Positions 48,135 through 57,159 are shown, counted from the first letter of the stretch. The stretch is 64,000 bases of DNA from Micromonospora coriariae (GCF_900091455.1 NZ_LT607412.1:3782001-3846000); one strand, 5' to 3'. The notes: generated by a model from the letters alone, not told the origin. Program-made: numbers and translations.

Positions 48135-48150
48135 CCCCCACGCCCCCCAC

Positions 48151-48183
48151 GCCCCCTCCGCGCCCCCTCCGCGCCCCCTCCGC
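48151..48183. repeat. Three 11-bp tandem repeats
   Basis: GCCCCCTCCGC is repeated exactly three times in a C-rich tract between convergent genes. Confidence 0.85.
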
Positions 48184-48201
48184 GCCGCCCCCCTCCCGCG
48201 T

Positions 48202-48259
48202 CGATCTAGGGCGAATCGCTGTCGTTGGAGATCAAGAAACGACAACGAGCCCTAGATCG
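48202..48259. repeat. 58-bp palindrome with CTAGGGC ends
   Basis: CGATCTAGGGC and GCCCTAGATCG are perfect inverted ends. Inside them TGTCGTT and AACGACA form a second stem around GGAGATCAAG. It lies between the convergent dehydrogenase and ABC permease genes and could act as a bidirectional terminator. Confidence 0.85.
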
Positions 48260-48311
48260 GCGGGGCGGGCGGGGCGGCGGGCCGGGGGCGGGCGTGGGTG
48301 CGGGCAGCGGG

Positions 48312-49157
48312 TTAGCCGTCGCGCTTGGTCGTCCAGCGGAAGGTGGTCAGGCAGAGCACCAGGCCGATCACGCACCACAGGGCCAGCACCAGCGCGACGC
48401 GGCCCAGCTCGAACGAGCCCCCGGGCTCCTGCGCGCCGAAGCTCGACGGCAGGAAGACCGACCGCAGCCCCTGGCACATCCACTTGAGCGGGAACAGCGC
48501 GGCCACCTGCTGCATCCAGGTGGGCAGGTCGGTGAAGACGAAGAACACCCCGGAGATGAACTGGAGTACCAGGGCGACGGGGGTGACGACCGCCGAGCCG
48601 CTGCGCGCGGTGCGGGCCAGCGACGAGATGGCGATGCCGCACAGGGTGCAGGCGGTCACCCCGAGCACGGAGACCCAGCCGAAGGTGAGCCACTTCCCGG
48701 CGGTACCCGGCAGGTCGAGGTCGAACAGCGCCACCGCGACCGCCAGCAGCAGAGCCGTCTCGGCGATGCCGATCGCCACCACCATGATCACCTTGCCGGC
48801 GAACCAGACCCACTTCGGCATCGGCGTGCCCCGGTAGCGCTTGAGCACGCCCCGGTCCCGCTCGATCGGGATCCAGATGCCGAGGTTCTGGAAGCTCACC
48901 GTCATCAGGCCGGTCGCGATCATGCCGGTGATGAAGTACTGGGTGAACTTGACCCCGCCGCCGATCGTGCCACCGAAGATCGACGCGAAGATCAGGATCA
49001 TGATGATGGGGAAGCCCATCGTGAAGACCACGGATTCCCGGCTGCGCAGGAACTGGGTGATCTCCAGCCGGCCCTGCCGCAGGGCGAGCGCGACGACGTT
49101 CGGCCGCCGGCCCCTAGGCGTGGCGACCGCGGAGGCCGGTTCGGTCGTGGTCGTCAT
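48312..49157 (-). CDS. ABC-2 type transporter permease
   Basis: 281 residues with six predicted helices (for example ESVVFTMGFPIIMILIFASI, VIMVVAIGIAETALLLAVAV, SVLGVTACTLCGIAISSLA, VVTPVALVLQFISGVFFVF). The segment IPIERDRGVLKRYRGTPMPK and the DLPTWMQ loop are typical of ABC-2 exporters of drugs, lipids or polysaccharides. Substrate unknown. Its start overlaps the stop of the ATPase gene by 4 bp (ATGA). Confidence 0.92.
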   Translation of the reverse strand: MTTTTEPASAVATPRGRRPNVVALALRQGRLEITQFLRSRESVVFTMGFPIIMILIFASIFGGTIGGGVKFTQYFITGMIATGLMTVSFQNLGIWIPIERDRGVLKRYRGTPMPKWVWFAGKVIMVVAIGIAETALLLAVAVALFDLDLPGTAGKWLTFGWVSVLGVTACTLCGIAISSLARTARSGSAVVTPVALVLQFISGVFFVFTDLPTWMQQVAALFPLKWMCQGLRSVFLPSSFGAQEPGGSFELGRVALVLALWCVIGLVLCLTTFRWTTKRDG

Positions 49158-50005
49158 CGCGCGTGTCCGATCATCTTCAGGTAGACGTCCTCCAGGGTAG
49201 GCCGGGTCACCGTGAGGCCGGGGACCTCGCCGCCGTAGCGCGTGGCCAGGTCGGCCACGAGGGCCGTCGGCGTCGCGGTTTGCGCAAGCTCCGGCGCCCC
49301 TTCCGGGGTACGCCAGGAGACCGTCGCCAGCGCCTCCTGCCGGTTGCCCAGCCGGTTCGGCGCGGCCACCTCGACCAGGCGGCCGCCGGCGATCACGCCG
49401 ACCCGGTCGGCCAGCGCCTCCGCCTCGTCCAGGTAGTGGGTGGTCAGCACGATGGTGGTGCCGGCCGCGGCGAGGTCGCGGATCAGCTCCCAGAACTCGC
49501 GACGGGCCTCCGGGTCGAAGCCTGTGGTCGGCTCGTCGAGGAAGAGCAGCTCCGGGCGGCCGACGATGCCCAGCGCCACGTCGAGGCGGCGCTTCTGCCC
49601 ACCCGAGAGGGTGTGCGTACGGGCCTTCGCCTTGCCGGCCAGCCCGACCCGCTCGATCACCTTGTCCGGGTCGTCGGCGTCCGGGTAGAAGCCGGAGAAG
49701 TGCCGGATCACCTCGGCCACGGTCAGCTCGTCGAACTCTCCGGTGCCCTGGAGCACGATGCCGACCCGGGACCGCCAGCCGGGTTCCGGGTGGGCGGGGT
49801 CGGCCCCGAGCACGGCGACCTCGCCGGCGTCCCGGCGGCGGTAGCCCTCGAGGATCTCCACCGTGGTGGTCTTGCCGGCGCCGTTCGGGCCGAGCAGTGC
49901 GAACACCTCGCCGCGGTGGACGTCGAGGTCCACGCCCGCCACGGCCACGTTGTCGCCGTACGCCTTGCGCAGCCCCCGGACGGAGATGGCCAGCTCGTCA
50001 TCCAT
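49154..50005 (-). CDS. ABC transporter ATP-binding protein
   Basis: 283 residues. Walker A LGPNGAGKTTTVE, signature LSGGQKRRLDVALGI, Walker B ELLFLDEPTTGFDP and switch TTHYLDEAEALAD. It is of the drug/antibiotic resistance (DrrA-like) class and pairs with the permease. The ATG used follows CACACT by 7 nt with no RBS; an upstream extension of 39 codons lacks homology. Divergent from meaA with about 150 bp between. Confidence 0.94.
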   Translation of the reverse strand: MDDELAISVRGLRKAYGDNVAVAGVDLDVHRGEVFALLGPNGAGKTTTVEILEGYRRRDAGEVAVLGADPAHPEPGWRSRVGIVLQGTGEFDELTVAEVIRHFSGFYPDADDPDKVIERVGLAGKAKARTHTLSGGQKRRLDVALGIVGRPELLFLDEPTTGFDPEARREFWELIRDLAAAGTTIVLTTHYLDEAEALADRVGVIAGGRLVEVAAPNRLGNRQEALATVSWRTPEGAPELAQTATPTALVADLATRYGGEVPGLTVTRPTLEDVYLKMIGHAR

Positions 50006-50156
50006 GGTGTCCAGTGTGCGTCCTGGTCGACGTGGCGTGGTGCCCGGGGTGTAGCGGTCCGGGACACTGCGGGCGCTTCGCACCCGGACGTCCGCGACAT
50101 GGACCTGTGTGGTTTTCCACAACCCGTTTTACTGAACGGTAACTTAGACTCCGGCC

Positions 50157-52163
50157 ATGGACGAGAAGGCATCTACGGGGCGGCTGCCCGAACGGGACCG
50201 CCCGTGGGTGATGCGCACCTACGCCGGCCACTCGTCGGCCGCCGCGACCAACGCCCTCTTCCGCCGCAACCTGGCGAAGGGGCAGACCGGTCTCTCGGTC
50301 GCCTTCGACCTGCCCACCCAGACCGGGTACGACCCCGACCACGAGCTGGCCGCCGGTGAGGTCGGCCGGGTCGGCGTACCGGTGGCCCACCTCGGCGACA
50401 TGCGGGCGCTCTTCGACGGCATCCCGCTGGCCGACATGAACACCTCGATGACCATCAACGCCCCGGCGATGTGGCTGCTCGCCCTCTACGGCACCGTGGG
50501 GTTGGAGCAGAACGCCGAGCTGGCCCGCTGCGCCGGCACCACGCAGAACGACATCATCAAGGAGTACCTGTCCCGGGGGACGTACATCTTCCCGCCGGCG
50601 GCGTCGCTGCGGCTGACCGCCGACGTGGTGGCCTACACGCTGCGTGAGATGCCGCGGTGGAATCCGGTGAACATCTGCTCGTACCACCTCCAGGAAGCCG
50701 GTGCCACGCCGGTGCAGGAGGTCGGTTTCGCGCTGGCCACGGCGGTCGCCGTGCTCGACGCGGTCCGCGACTCGGGCCAGGTGCCCGCCGAGCGGATGGG
50801 TGACGTGGTCCAGCGGATCTCGTTCTTCGTCAACGCCGGGGTGCGGTTCGTGGAGGAGATCGCCAAGATGCGCGCGTTCGGCGTGCTCTGGGACGAGATC
50901 ACCCGGGACCGGTACGGAGTCACCGAGGCCAGGCAGCGCCGGTTCCGCTACGGCGTGCAGGTCAACTCGCTCGGCCTGACCGAAGCGCAGCCGGAGAACA
51001 ACATCCAGCGCATCGTGCTGGAGATGCTCGGCGTGACGTTGTCCCGCGACGCCCGGGCCCGCGCGGTCCAACTGCCCGCCTGGAACGAGGCGCTCGGCCT
51101 GCCCCGCCCGTGGGACCAGCAGTGGTCGCTGCGAATGCAGCAGGTCCTGGCGTACGAGTCGGACCTGCTCGAATACCCCGACCTCTTCGCCGGCTCGCAC
51201 GTGATGACCGCGCTGGTCGACGAGATCGCCACCGGTGCCCGCGTCGAGCTGGACAAGGTGCTGGAGTTGGGCGGCGTCGTCGCCGCCGTGGAGACCGGCT
51301 ACCTCAAGAGCGCGCTGGTCGCCTCGCTGGCCGAGCGCCGCCGCCGGATGGAGTCCGGCGCTGACGTGGTGGTCGGCGTCAACCGGTTCACCGAGACCGA
51401 GTCGTCCCCGCTGACCGCGGCCGGAGCGGAGGCGGTCGAGCAGGTCGATCCGGCGGTCGAGGCCGCCGCCGCCGACGGCGTACGCCGGTGGCGGGCCGAC
51501 CGGGACGACGCGGCCGTCGACGCGGCCCTGGCCCGGCTCCGCGCGGACGCCGCGACCACCACGAACCTGATGCCGGCCACCCTGGAGTGCGTGCGGGCCG
51601 GCGTGACCACCGGCGAGTGGTCCGGCGCGCTGCGCCAGGTCTTCGGCGAGTACCGGGCGCCCACCGGATTGGCCGGCGCCACCGGCACCGGCGGCGACCC
51701 CGGCCTCGCGGCCGTCCGCGAGCGGGTCACCGCCACGGCCCGCGAGCTGGGCAGCGGTCGGCTGCGGCTGCTGGTCGGCAAGCCCGGCCTGGACGGGCAC
51801 TCCAACGGCGCGGAGCAGATCGCGGTACGCGCCCGCGACGCCGGCTTCGAGGTCGTCTACCAGGGCATCCGGCTGACCGCCGGGCAGATCGTCGCCGCGG
51901 CCGTGGAGGAGGACGTCGACCTGGTCGGGCTCTCCGTGCTCTCCGGCTCGCACCTCGCGGCCGTGCCGGCCGTGCTCGACGGGCTGCGCGCCGCCGGCCG
52001 GGCGGACCTGCCGGTGGTCGTGGGCGGCATCATCCCCGCCGGCGACGCCGACACGCTGCGGGCGGCCGGGGTGGCTCGGGTCTTCACGCCGAAGGACTTC
52101 GCCCTCACGGGCATCATCGACGACCTGGTGACGGTCATCCGCCGCGCCAACGACCTGCCCTGA
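50157..52163 (+). CDS. meaA: Ethylmalonyl-CoA mutase (MeaA), adenosylcobalamin-dependent
   Basis: 668 residues. The substrate-binding barrel (about 10-500) carries TGLSVAFDLPTQTGYDPDHE and MTINAPAMWLLALY. The C-terminal cobalamin domain has KPGLDGHSNGAEQ near 541-553, the DxHxxG motif for the lower-ligand His, and GLSVLSGSH. Domains fused in one chain and the overall length match MeaA/Ecm, which converts ethylmalonyl-CoA to methylsuccinyl-CoA in acetate assimilation, rather than two-subunit methylmalonyl-CoA mutase. TAGACT ends exactly 6 nt before the ATG: leaderless. No crotonyl-CoA carboxylase gene is in the window. Confidence 0.9.
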   Translation: MDEKASTGRLPERDRPWVMRTYAGHSSAAATNALFRRNLAKGQTGLSVAFDLPTQTGYDPDHELAAGEVGRVGVPVAHLGDMRALFDGIPLADMNTSMTINAPAMWLLALYGTVGLEQNAELARCAGTTQNDIIKEYLSRGTYIFPPAASLRLTADVVAYTLREMPRWNPVNICSYHLQEAGATPVQEVGFALATAVAVLDAVRDSGQVPAERMGDVVQRISFFVNAGVRFVEEIAKMRAFGVLWDEITRDRYGVTEARQRRFRYGVQVNSLGLTEAQPENNIQRIVLEMLGVTLSRDARARAVQLPAWNEALGLPRPWDQQWSLRMQQVLAYESDLLEYPDLFAGSHVMTALVDEIATGARVELDKVLELGGVVAAVETGYLKSALVASLAERRRRMESGADVVVGVNRFTETESSPLTAAGAEAVEQVDPAVEAAAADGVRRWRADRDDAAVDAALARLRADAATTTNLMPATLECVRAGVTTGEWSGALRQVFGEYRAPTGLAGATGTGGDPGLAAVRERVTATARELGSGRLRLLVGKPGLDGHSNGAEQIAVRARDAGFEVVYQGIRLTAGQIVAAAVEEDVDLVGLSVLSGSHLAAVPAVLDGLRAAGRADLPVVVGGIIPAGDADTLRAAGVARVFTPKDFALTGIIDDLVTVIRRANDLP

Positions 52164-52182
52164 CCGGGGCCTGTGTGACCGG

Positions 52183-52479
52183 TCAGCGACCGGCGTAGGT
52201 CATGCAGTCGGCCATGTCGTTGTCCGGGCCGACCCTGATGGACGAGGCGTGGCACTCGAGTTGCTCATTGTGCCGGCAGTCGGACCGCTGGCACGCGCCC
52301 ACCTGAGCGATCAGGCTGTCCACACCGCCCCGTACCGGCGACTCGACGAAGGTGTGGCAGTGCGCGTGATCCATGCTGCCGATCGTGATCGCGAAGGCGT
52401 GGCAGTCGCCGGCGCTGTTGTACGCGCAGGCCACGACCACGCACTCCTGGACCCGGGGCATCTCCATCGCTGTAGTCAT
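52183..52479 (-). CDS. DUF1540 protein, Cys-rich, two repeats
   Basis: 98 residues containing two DUF1540 units: VVACAYNSAGDCHAFAITIG and SDCRHNEQLECHASSIRVG, each with a Cys-x4-8-Cys pattern followed by a short strand. Together with the intervening HCHTF and DMADC the protein has eight Cys, consistent with a small metal-binding fold. Its function is unknown. RBS GAGGAGG precedes the ATG by 5 nt, and TACGAT about 30 bp upstream is a -10 candidate. Confidence 0.85.
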   Translation of the reverse strand: MTTAMEMPRVQECVVVACAYNSAGDCHAFAITIGSMDHAHCHTFVESPVRGGVDSLIAQVGACQRSDCRHNEQLECHASSIRVGPDNDMADCMTYAGR

Positions 52480-52620
52480 GCCGACCTCCTCTAGGACTCT
52501 TGCCCGATCGTAGGCTTTTGCCGGCTTCGCGACCGTCGCTATGCCGTGACGTTGGGTAGCTGTCCGGTCTGCGGGGTGTTGGGGTTTGTCGGCCTCCGTC
52601 CGGTGCGTTCATCTGGGGGT

Positions 52621-52688
52621 GTGGGGCCCGCCGTGCCCGGCTTCGGGCGGTCAGGCTTGATCCCTACGCCAGGCAGGGCGGGCCCCAC
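52621..52688. repeat. Long inverted repeat
   Basis: GTGGGGCCCGCC and its perfect complement GGCGGGCCCCAC are 44 bp apart; the loop contains a further GCCC/GGGC stem. It could form a large RNA hairpin. Confidence 0.75.
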
Positions 52689-52794
52689 CCCGTCGGTGGT
52701 CGCCGTGCGTCGTGACCCCTGCGCTACGTGACGGACCATCCCGTCGGCGGGGTGGCGGGGTCCGATCGGTCCCCGGTGGGCGCCTCGTTCGCGC

Positions 52795-52871
52795 TGATCG
52801 ACTCCGTATCGGCGATGTCGGGGTGTCCCGGGCGACCTGATAGCCCGATATCGGCGATACCGAGTCGATCA
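52795..52871. repeat. 77-bp palindromic repeat, copy C
   Basis: TGATCGACTC at one end and GAGTCGATCA at the other. The left arm GTATCGGCGATGTCGGGG is identical to that of copy B over 18 bases, and the length is the same. Confidence 0.88.
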
Positions 52872-52960
52872 CCCCCCAGCCAGCCGAGACGGCCGGCGAT
52901 CTGCGCGCCGAATGTCCGGTATCGGGGTTTCTGGGCTGTGACCGGGTGCATCCGTGGGCC

Positions 52961-52986
52961 GGAATCGTGGCGGGCCGGGGGTCGTT
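52961..52986 (+). promoter_or_regulatory. Sigma-R-like promoter, array unit 1
   Basis: GGAAT-N18-GTT followed by ACACACC. First of three similar units. Confidence 0.55.
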
Positions 52987-53063
52987 ACACACCCTGACGA
53001 TCGCAGCACCACCGCCCGCCGCCCCGCCCCCGCAGGGTTGGGGATGGTGGCCGGGCCCGGGTG

Positions 53064-53089
53064 GGAATGCCCGCCGGTGGCCGGTCGTT
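53064..53089 (+). promoter_or_regulatory. Sigma-R-like promoter, array unit 2
   Basis: GGAAT-N18-GTT followed by GCAGACC, 103 bp after unit 1. The CGGTCGTT block is shared with unit 3. Confidence 0.55.
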
Positions 53090-53154
53090 GCAGACCCCCT
53101 GAACGACCGCACCAGCACCCGCTCACCCAGGGTGCCGATGGATGGGCCACCCCC

Positions 53155-53180
53155 GGAATGAGCCCGGCCCGGCGGTCGTT
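53155..53180 (+). promoter_or_regulatory. Sigma-R-like promoter, array unit 3
   Basis: GGAAT-N18-GTT followed by ACACACA, 91 bp after unit 2 and 160 bp before the start codon of the secreted protein gene. Confidence 0.58.
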
Positions 53181-53340
53181 ACACACAGACCCGGCGCCAC
53201 GAGCCCCCCGCCCGTAGGCCGCCGACCTCGAAGACTTTTCCCCGTGTAGTTGAAAGCGCCCGACGAGGTGCTCGCACCCTGCGCCGTTTCCCCCGGATCG
53301 CCGCGCGGGTGTCTACCCCCGTGAAGGAGCTGACCCCCTC

Positions 53341-53895
53341 ATGAACACGATCATTCGTAAGAGCATGCTGTCTGTTGCTGGTCTCGCGTTCGCCGGTGGT
53401 GTGTTCGCCGGTCCGATCGCCGCGCACGCCGCGACCCCCGTCGTGGACGGCAAGCCCGCCGCCGTGGCGGTGGCCAAGGTGCAGGGCGCGCAGTCGCACA
53501 TCGACCTGAACGACGAGCAGACCGCCAACGTCAAGGCGATCATCGCCGCGACGAAGAAGGCCGGCCTGCCCGAGCGGGCCGCGGTCATCTCCATCGCCAC
53601 CAGCCTGCAGGAGTCGAAGCTGGAGAACCTGGGCCACCTCGGCGACATGAACGACCATGACTCGCTGGGCCTGTTCCAGCAGCGCCCCTCCAGTGGTTGG
53701 GGCACCCCGGAGCAGATCACCAACCCCGAGTACTCGACCACCGCGTTCCTCAAGGGTCTCAAGCAGGTTGACGGGTGGCAGGACATGGCGTTGACCGACG
53801 CCGCGCAGACCGTGCAGGTCTCGGCCTACCCGGACGCCTACGCCCAGTGGGAGCAGCAGGCCACCGACCTGGTCGCCCAGCACTGGAACAGCTGA
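53341..53895 (+). CDS. Secreted lysozyme-fold-like protein
   Basis: 184 residues. Residues 1-30 are a signal peptide ending AHAA. The mature part has AAVISIATSLQESKLENLG near 81-99, a plausible lytic-transglycosylase helix with a catalytic-type Glu, then DSLGLFQQRPSSGWGTPEQI near 107-126, resembling the GLxQ and aromatic motifs of soluble lytic transglycosylase and phage lysozyme folds. Enzymatic activity is inference. RBS GAAGGAG. The gene has three predicted stress-type promoters and a terminator of its own, so it is an independently regulated unit. Confidence 0.65.
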   Translation: MNTIIRKSMLSVAGLAFAGGVFAGPIAAHAATPVVDGKPAAVAVAKVQGAQSHIDLNDEQTANVKAIIAATKKAGLPERAAVISIATSLQESKLENLGHLGDMNDHDSLGLFQQRPSSGWGTPEQITNPEYSTTAFLKGLKQVDGWQDMALTDAAQTVQVSAYPDAYAQWEQQATDLVAQHWNS

Positions 53896-53909
53896 CCCAC
53901 GCGCACTGA

Positions 53910-53948
53910 CCGCTGGCCGGCACCCCACCCCGGGGTGCCGGCCAGCGG
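53910..53948. terminator. Bidirectional terminator
   Basis: A perfect 17-bp stem (CCGCTGGCCGGCACCCC and its complement) around a 5-nt loop, between two convergent genes. Confidence 0.85.
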
Positions 53949-53952
53949 CTCG

Positions 53953-54570
53953 TCAGGCGCGGAAGCCGGCGGCGCGGGCTGCCTCGCGTTCCCGGCGGCG
54001 TTCGGAGCGTCGGCGTAGGAACCAGTAGACGAAGGCCACCAGGCCGAGCAGGAAGGCGAGCACCAGCACCGGCAGGATGATCGCCACCAGGGAGACCACC
54101 ACGCTGGTGGCATCCTCGGCGGTGCTGGCCACCGGGGCACCGAACCCGGCGGTGGTCGCGTTGACGACCGGCCGCGCGGCGGACTTGAGCAGGTGTACGC
54201 CGAACGCGAGCAGAACGCCGGTGACCACGGGCACCCACTGGTGCGACGAGAAGAAGCTCCCCGGGTCGGTGACCGTCACCGTCTCCGACGACGATCCTGC
54301 GCCGAAGGCCAGGCCGCCGGCGGTGGGTCGGACCACGGTCTGCACCACGTCGTTGACGTGGTCGACCACCGGCACCTTGTCCGCCACCATCTCGACGGCG
54401 AGCAGCAGGGCCAGGATGGCGACGACCCAGCCGTTGCCGAGCCACGTCCAGCCGCTGGGCAGGTCGATCAGGTCGGTGTAGCGGGCGAGCAGACCGAGGG
54501 TGAGCAGGGGTATGTACGCGTTCAGGCCCGCCGAGGCGGCGAGACCGGTACCGGTGAGGACTTCGAGCAC
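53953..54570 (-). CDS. DUF4126 family membrane protein
   Basis: 205 residues with five hydrophobic helices ([90 protein letters not shown]) and a basic C-terminal tail. The SAGLNAY and [12 protein letters not shown] motifs define DUF4126. Its function is unknown. GTG start; GATGCT lies 6 nt upstream. Divergent from nucS. Confidence 0.88.
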   Translation of the reverse strand: MLEVLTGTGLAASAGLNAYIPLLTLGLLARYTDLIDLPSGWTWLGNGWVVAILALLLAVEMVADKVPVVDHVNDVVQTVVRPTAGGLAFGAGSSSETVTVTDPGSFFSSHQWVPVVTGVLLAFGVHLLKSAARPVVNATTAGFGAPVASTAEDATSVVVSLVAIILPVLVLAFLLGLVAFVYWFLRRRSERRREREAARAAGFRA

Positions 54571-54641
54571 CGTCTCAGCATCCCATCGACGCGCCAGTGC
54601 CGCTCGGTGGTGACCGCTGGGTGCTCGGCTACCCTCGTCGG

Positions 54642-55301
54642 GTGCGGTTGGTCATTGCGAAGTGCTCGGTGGACTACGTCGGACGACTCTCGGCTCACCT
54701 GCCGCTGGCGACCCGGCTGTTGATGGTGAAGGCGGACGGGTCGGTGTCGATCCATGCCGACGACCGGGCGTACAAGCCGTTGAACTGGATGAGCCCGCCG
54801 TGCCGGCTGGAGGAGGCCCCCGGCGTGTGGCGGGTGGTCAACAAGGCTGGCGAGGAACTGCGGATCACCCTGGAGGAGATCTTCCAGGACACCTCGTACG
54901 AGCTGGGGGTGGATCCCGGCCTGCGCAAGGACGGGGTGGAGGCGCACCTCCAGGAGCTCCTGGCAGCCAACCCGAGCGCGTTGGGCGACGGGTACACGCT
55001 GGTCCGCCGCGAGTACATGACGGCGATCGGCCCGGTCGACCTGCTCTGCCGGGACGCCAACTCCGGTGCGGTGGCGGTCGAGGTCAAGCGGCGCGGTGAG
55101 ATCGACGGGGTCGAGCAGCTCACCCGCTATCTCGAACTGATGAACCGCGACCCGCTGCTCAGCCCGGTCACCGGGGTCTTCGCCGCGCAGGAGATCAAGC
55201 CGCAGGCACGGGTGCTCGCCGCCGACCGGGGCATCCGGTGCGTGGTCGTGGACTACGACAAGCTGCGGGGCATCGAGAAGGACGAGCTGACCCTCTTCTG
55301 A
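54642..55301 (+). CDS. nucS: Mismatch-specific endonuclease NucS (EndoMS)
   Basis: 219 residues. [20 protein letters not shown] begins the N-terminal dimerisation/DNA-binding domain. The RecB-like nuclease has [10 protein letters not shown] near 140-149, then [13 protein letters not shown] near 155-167, the D-ExK catalytic set. NucS replaces MutS/MutL in actinobacterial mismatch repair, cutting both strands at mismatches. TACCCT ends exactly 6 nt before the GTG and no RBS is present. It ends ELTLF, a clamp-interaction-like tail. Confidence 0.95.
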   Translation: MRLVIAKCSVDYVGRLSAHLPLATRLLMVKADGSVSIHADDRAYKPLNWMSPPCRLEEAPGVWRVVNKAGEELRITLEEIFQDTSYELGVDPGLRKDGVEAHLQELLAANPSALGDGYTLVRREYMTAIGPVDLLCRDANSGAVAVEVKRRGEIDGVEQLTRYLELMNRDPLLSPVTGVFAAQEIKPQARVLAADRGIRCVVVDYDKLRGIEKDELTLF

Positions 55302-55407
55302 CCGTTGGCGAGCTGCGGCGGCAGGTCGCAGGCATCGGCCTGGACCGGTCACTGTCGACAAGGCGGTAGCGCAATCGATTAGGGCCTGGAGATCGGTTGT
55401 CCGACAA

Positions 55408-56904
55408 TCACCTGCCGTACATCATCTTGATGGCCTTGACGAGTCGGGCCACGTCGGTCGGGGTCCGCTCGAAGGTCATGGACGGCAGCAGCGACCGCGC
55501 CCTCCGGCGGGTGATCGCCTTGGCCCGGCCGAACTCGCGCAGCCCGTCCTCGCCGTGGATCCGGCCGAAGCCGGAGTCGCCGACCCCGCCGAACGGCAGG
55601 GTGGACATCCCGGCGAAGGTGAGGGTGGAGTTGACCGAGGCCATCCCGGAGCGCAGCCGTCGGGCGATGGCGACCGCGCGCCGCCGGCCGAAGACCGAAC
55701 CACCCAGGCCGTACGGAAGCGCGTTGGCCCGGGCGAGGGCCTCGTCGGCGTCGCGGACCCGGCTGATGGTGAGCGTCGGCCCGAAGGTCTCCTCGCGGAC
55801 GGCGGCCGACTCCTCCGGTACGTCCACCAGCACGGTCGGGTGCACGTACGGCGGCTGCACCGCGCTCGGGCCGCCCAGCACGGCGCGCCCGCCGGAGCTG
55901 ACCGCGGCCTCGATGTGGCGGCGGATCACGTCGACCTGGCCGGGCATGGTGATCGGGCCGATGTCGCTGCCCTCCGGCCCGACGGTCAGCCGGCCCGCGC
56001 GGGCCACCACCTTGTCGACGAAGGTGTCGAAGACCTGGTCGACGGCGTACACCCGCTCGATGCCGATGCAGGTCTGGCCGGCGTTGGTCATTCCGCCCCA
56101 GACGCACGCCTCGGCGGCGGCGTCCAGGTCGGCGTCGCTGTCGACGATCATGGCGTCCTTGCCGCCGCCCTCGATGAGCACCGGGGTCAGCGTCTCGGCG
56201 CAGGCGGCCATGACCTTGCGGGCGGTGGCGGTGGAGCCGGTGAAGGCGAGCTTGTTCACCCCGGAACGGCACAGCGCCGCGCCCACGCCGCCCAGCCCGT
56301 GCACGGCGGTGAACACCGGTTGCTCGGGTACGACCTCGGCGAAGCTGTCCACCAGCCACTGGCCGACCGCGGGCGTGTACTCGCTCGGCTTGAGCACGAC
56401 GGCGTTGCCGGCGGCCAGCGCGTACGCGGCGGAGCCGATCGGGGTGAAGACCGGATAGTTCCACGGCCCGATCACGCCGACCACGCCGTACGGCTGGTAT
56501 TCGAGGTGCCCGGAGAACTCAGCCAGGATGAGCCGGGACCGTACCCGGCGCGGGCCGAGCACCCGGCCGGCGTTGCGGGCGGCCCAGTCGATGTGCTCGA
56601 TCGCGGTGACGATCTCGACGATGGCGTCGGCGACGGGCTTGCCGCCCTCGACGTGCACCAGCTCGGCGAGCTGCTCGATCCGCTTGGCGAGCAGGGCACG
56701 CCAGCGCAGCAGCCGTTCACGGCGGCCGGTGAAGCCCAGCCCGGCCCACCACTCGCCGGCGGTGCGGGCGCGCTCGACGGCCCGCCGGACGTCGGCGTCG
56801 GTGGCGATCGGGAGGCGACCGGCCTCGACGCCGGTGGCGGGGCTGGTGGACACCAGTTGACCCGCCTCGATGACCGGGTTGCCGGGGACATACACAGCCG
56901 TCAT
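55408..56904 (-). CDS. Aldehyde dehydrogenase family protein
   Basis: 498 residues. NAD(P)-dependent oxidation of an aldehyde to its acid. GVVGVIGPWNYPVFTPIG binds the cofactor, IEGGGKDAMIVD has the general-base Glu and NAGQTCIGIERVYA the nucleophilic Cys. The closest class by motif is succinate-semialdehyde or aromatic/aliphatic aldehyde dehydrogenase; the substrate is not certain. TAGACT ends 6 nt before the ATG on the minus strand, so the mRNA is probably leaderless. Confidence 0.92.
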   Translation of the reverse strand: MTAVYVPGNPVIEAGQLVSTSPATGVEAGRLPIATDADVRRAVERARTAGEWWAGLGFTGRRERLLRWRALLAKRIEQLAELVHVEGGKPVADAIVEIVTAIEHIDWAARNAGRVLGPRRVRSRLILAEFSGHLEYQPYGVVGVIGPWNYPVFTPIGSAAYALAAGNAVVLKPSEYTPAVGQWLVDSFAEVVPEQPVFTAVHGLGGVGAALCRSGVNKLAFTGSTATARKVMAACAETLTPVLIEGGGKDAMIVDSDADLDAAAEACVWGGMTNAGQTCIGIERVYAVDQVFDTFVDKVVARAGRLTVGPEGSDIGPITMPGQVDVIRRHIEAAVSSGGRAVLGGPSAVQPPYVHPTVLVDVPEESAAVREETFGPTLTISRVRDADEALARANALPYGLGGSVFGRRRAVAIARRLRSGMASVNSTLTFAGMSTLPFGGVGDSGFGRIHGEDGLREFGRAKAITRRRARSLLPSMTFERTPTDVARLVKAIKMMYGR

Positions 56905-57073
56905 GGCGGAAGTCTAGACCCGAAGATTACTCGCCGGTAGGCGGTGATTCGGTCCGACGGGACGGGAGTCGCACCGGGCCGCCCACTCGTTGATCAGGGC
57001 AAGTCAGGCCCTCTGCGTCGGATCCCGCCCGCCCGAACCGTCGAACGGGAGATGGCCGGGAGGTGGCGAGGAG

Positions 57074-57102
57074 TTGACCGGCCGGTCGGTACTGACGATT
57101 AC
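57074..57102 (+). promoter_or_regulatory. Possible promoter of the FHA gene
   Basis: TTGACC and GATTAC separated by 17 bp, about 58 nt before the ATG; GGAGGG serves as RBS. Confidence 0.45.
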
Positions 57103-57159
57103 CGTCTGATGGCAGGCTGACGCGCGGGGTAGTGGTGTGGGGTGGAGGGCTGACTGTCC

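Larger units (their letters stand above)
52480..53340. other. Non-coding 0.86-kb region with palindromes and promoter array
   Basis: No frame here has the codon bias of neighbouring genes. The stretch holds a long hairpin, an imperfect palindrome around CCGATCGG near 52765, one 77-bp palindrome copy, and three promoter-like repeats pointing toward the secreted protein gene. A 160-nt leader with RBS GAAGGAG follows. Confidence 0.7.

Noticed and set aside
53181..53340. Cyclic di-AMP (ydaO) riboswitch before the secreted protein gene
   Set aside because: Such switches control resuscitation-factor genes in actinobacteria, but the conserved core elements are not visible in this leader.
55360..55400. 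tRNA-like fragment (GTAGCGCAATCGATTAGG)
   Set aside because: Resembles a D-arm only; no acceptor, anticodon or T-arm accompanies it.
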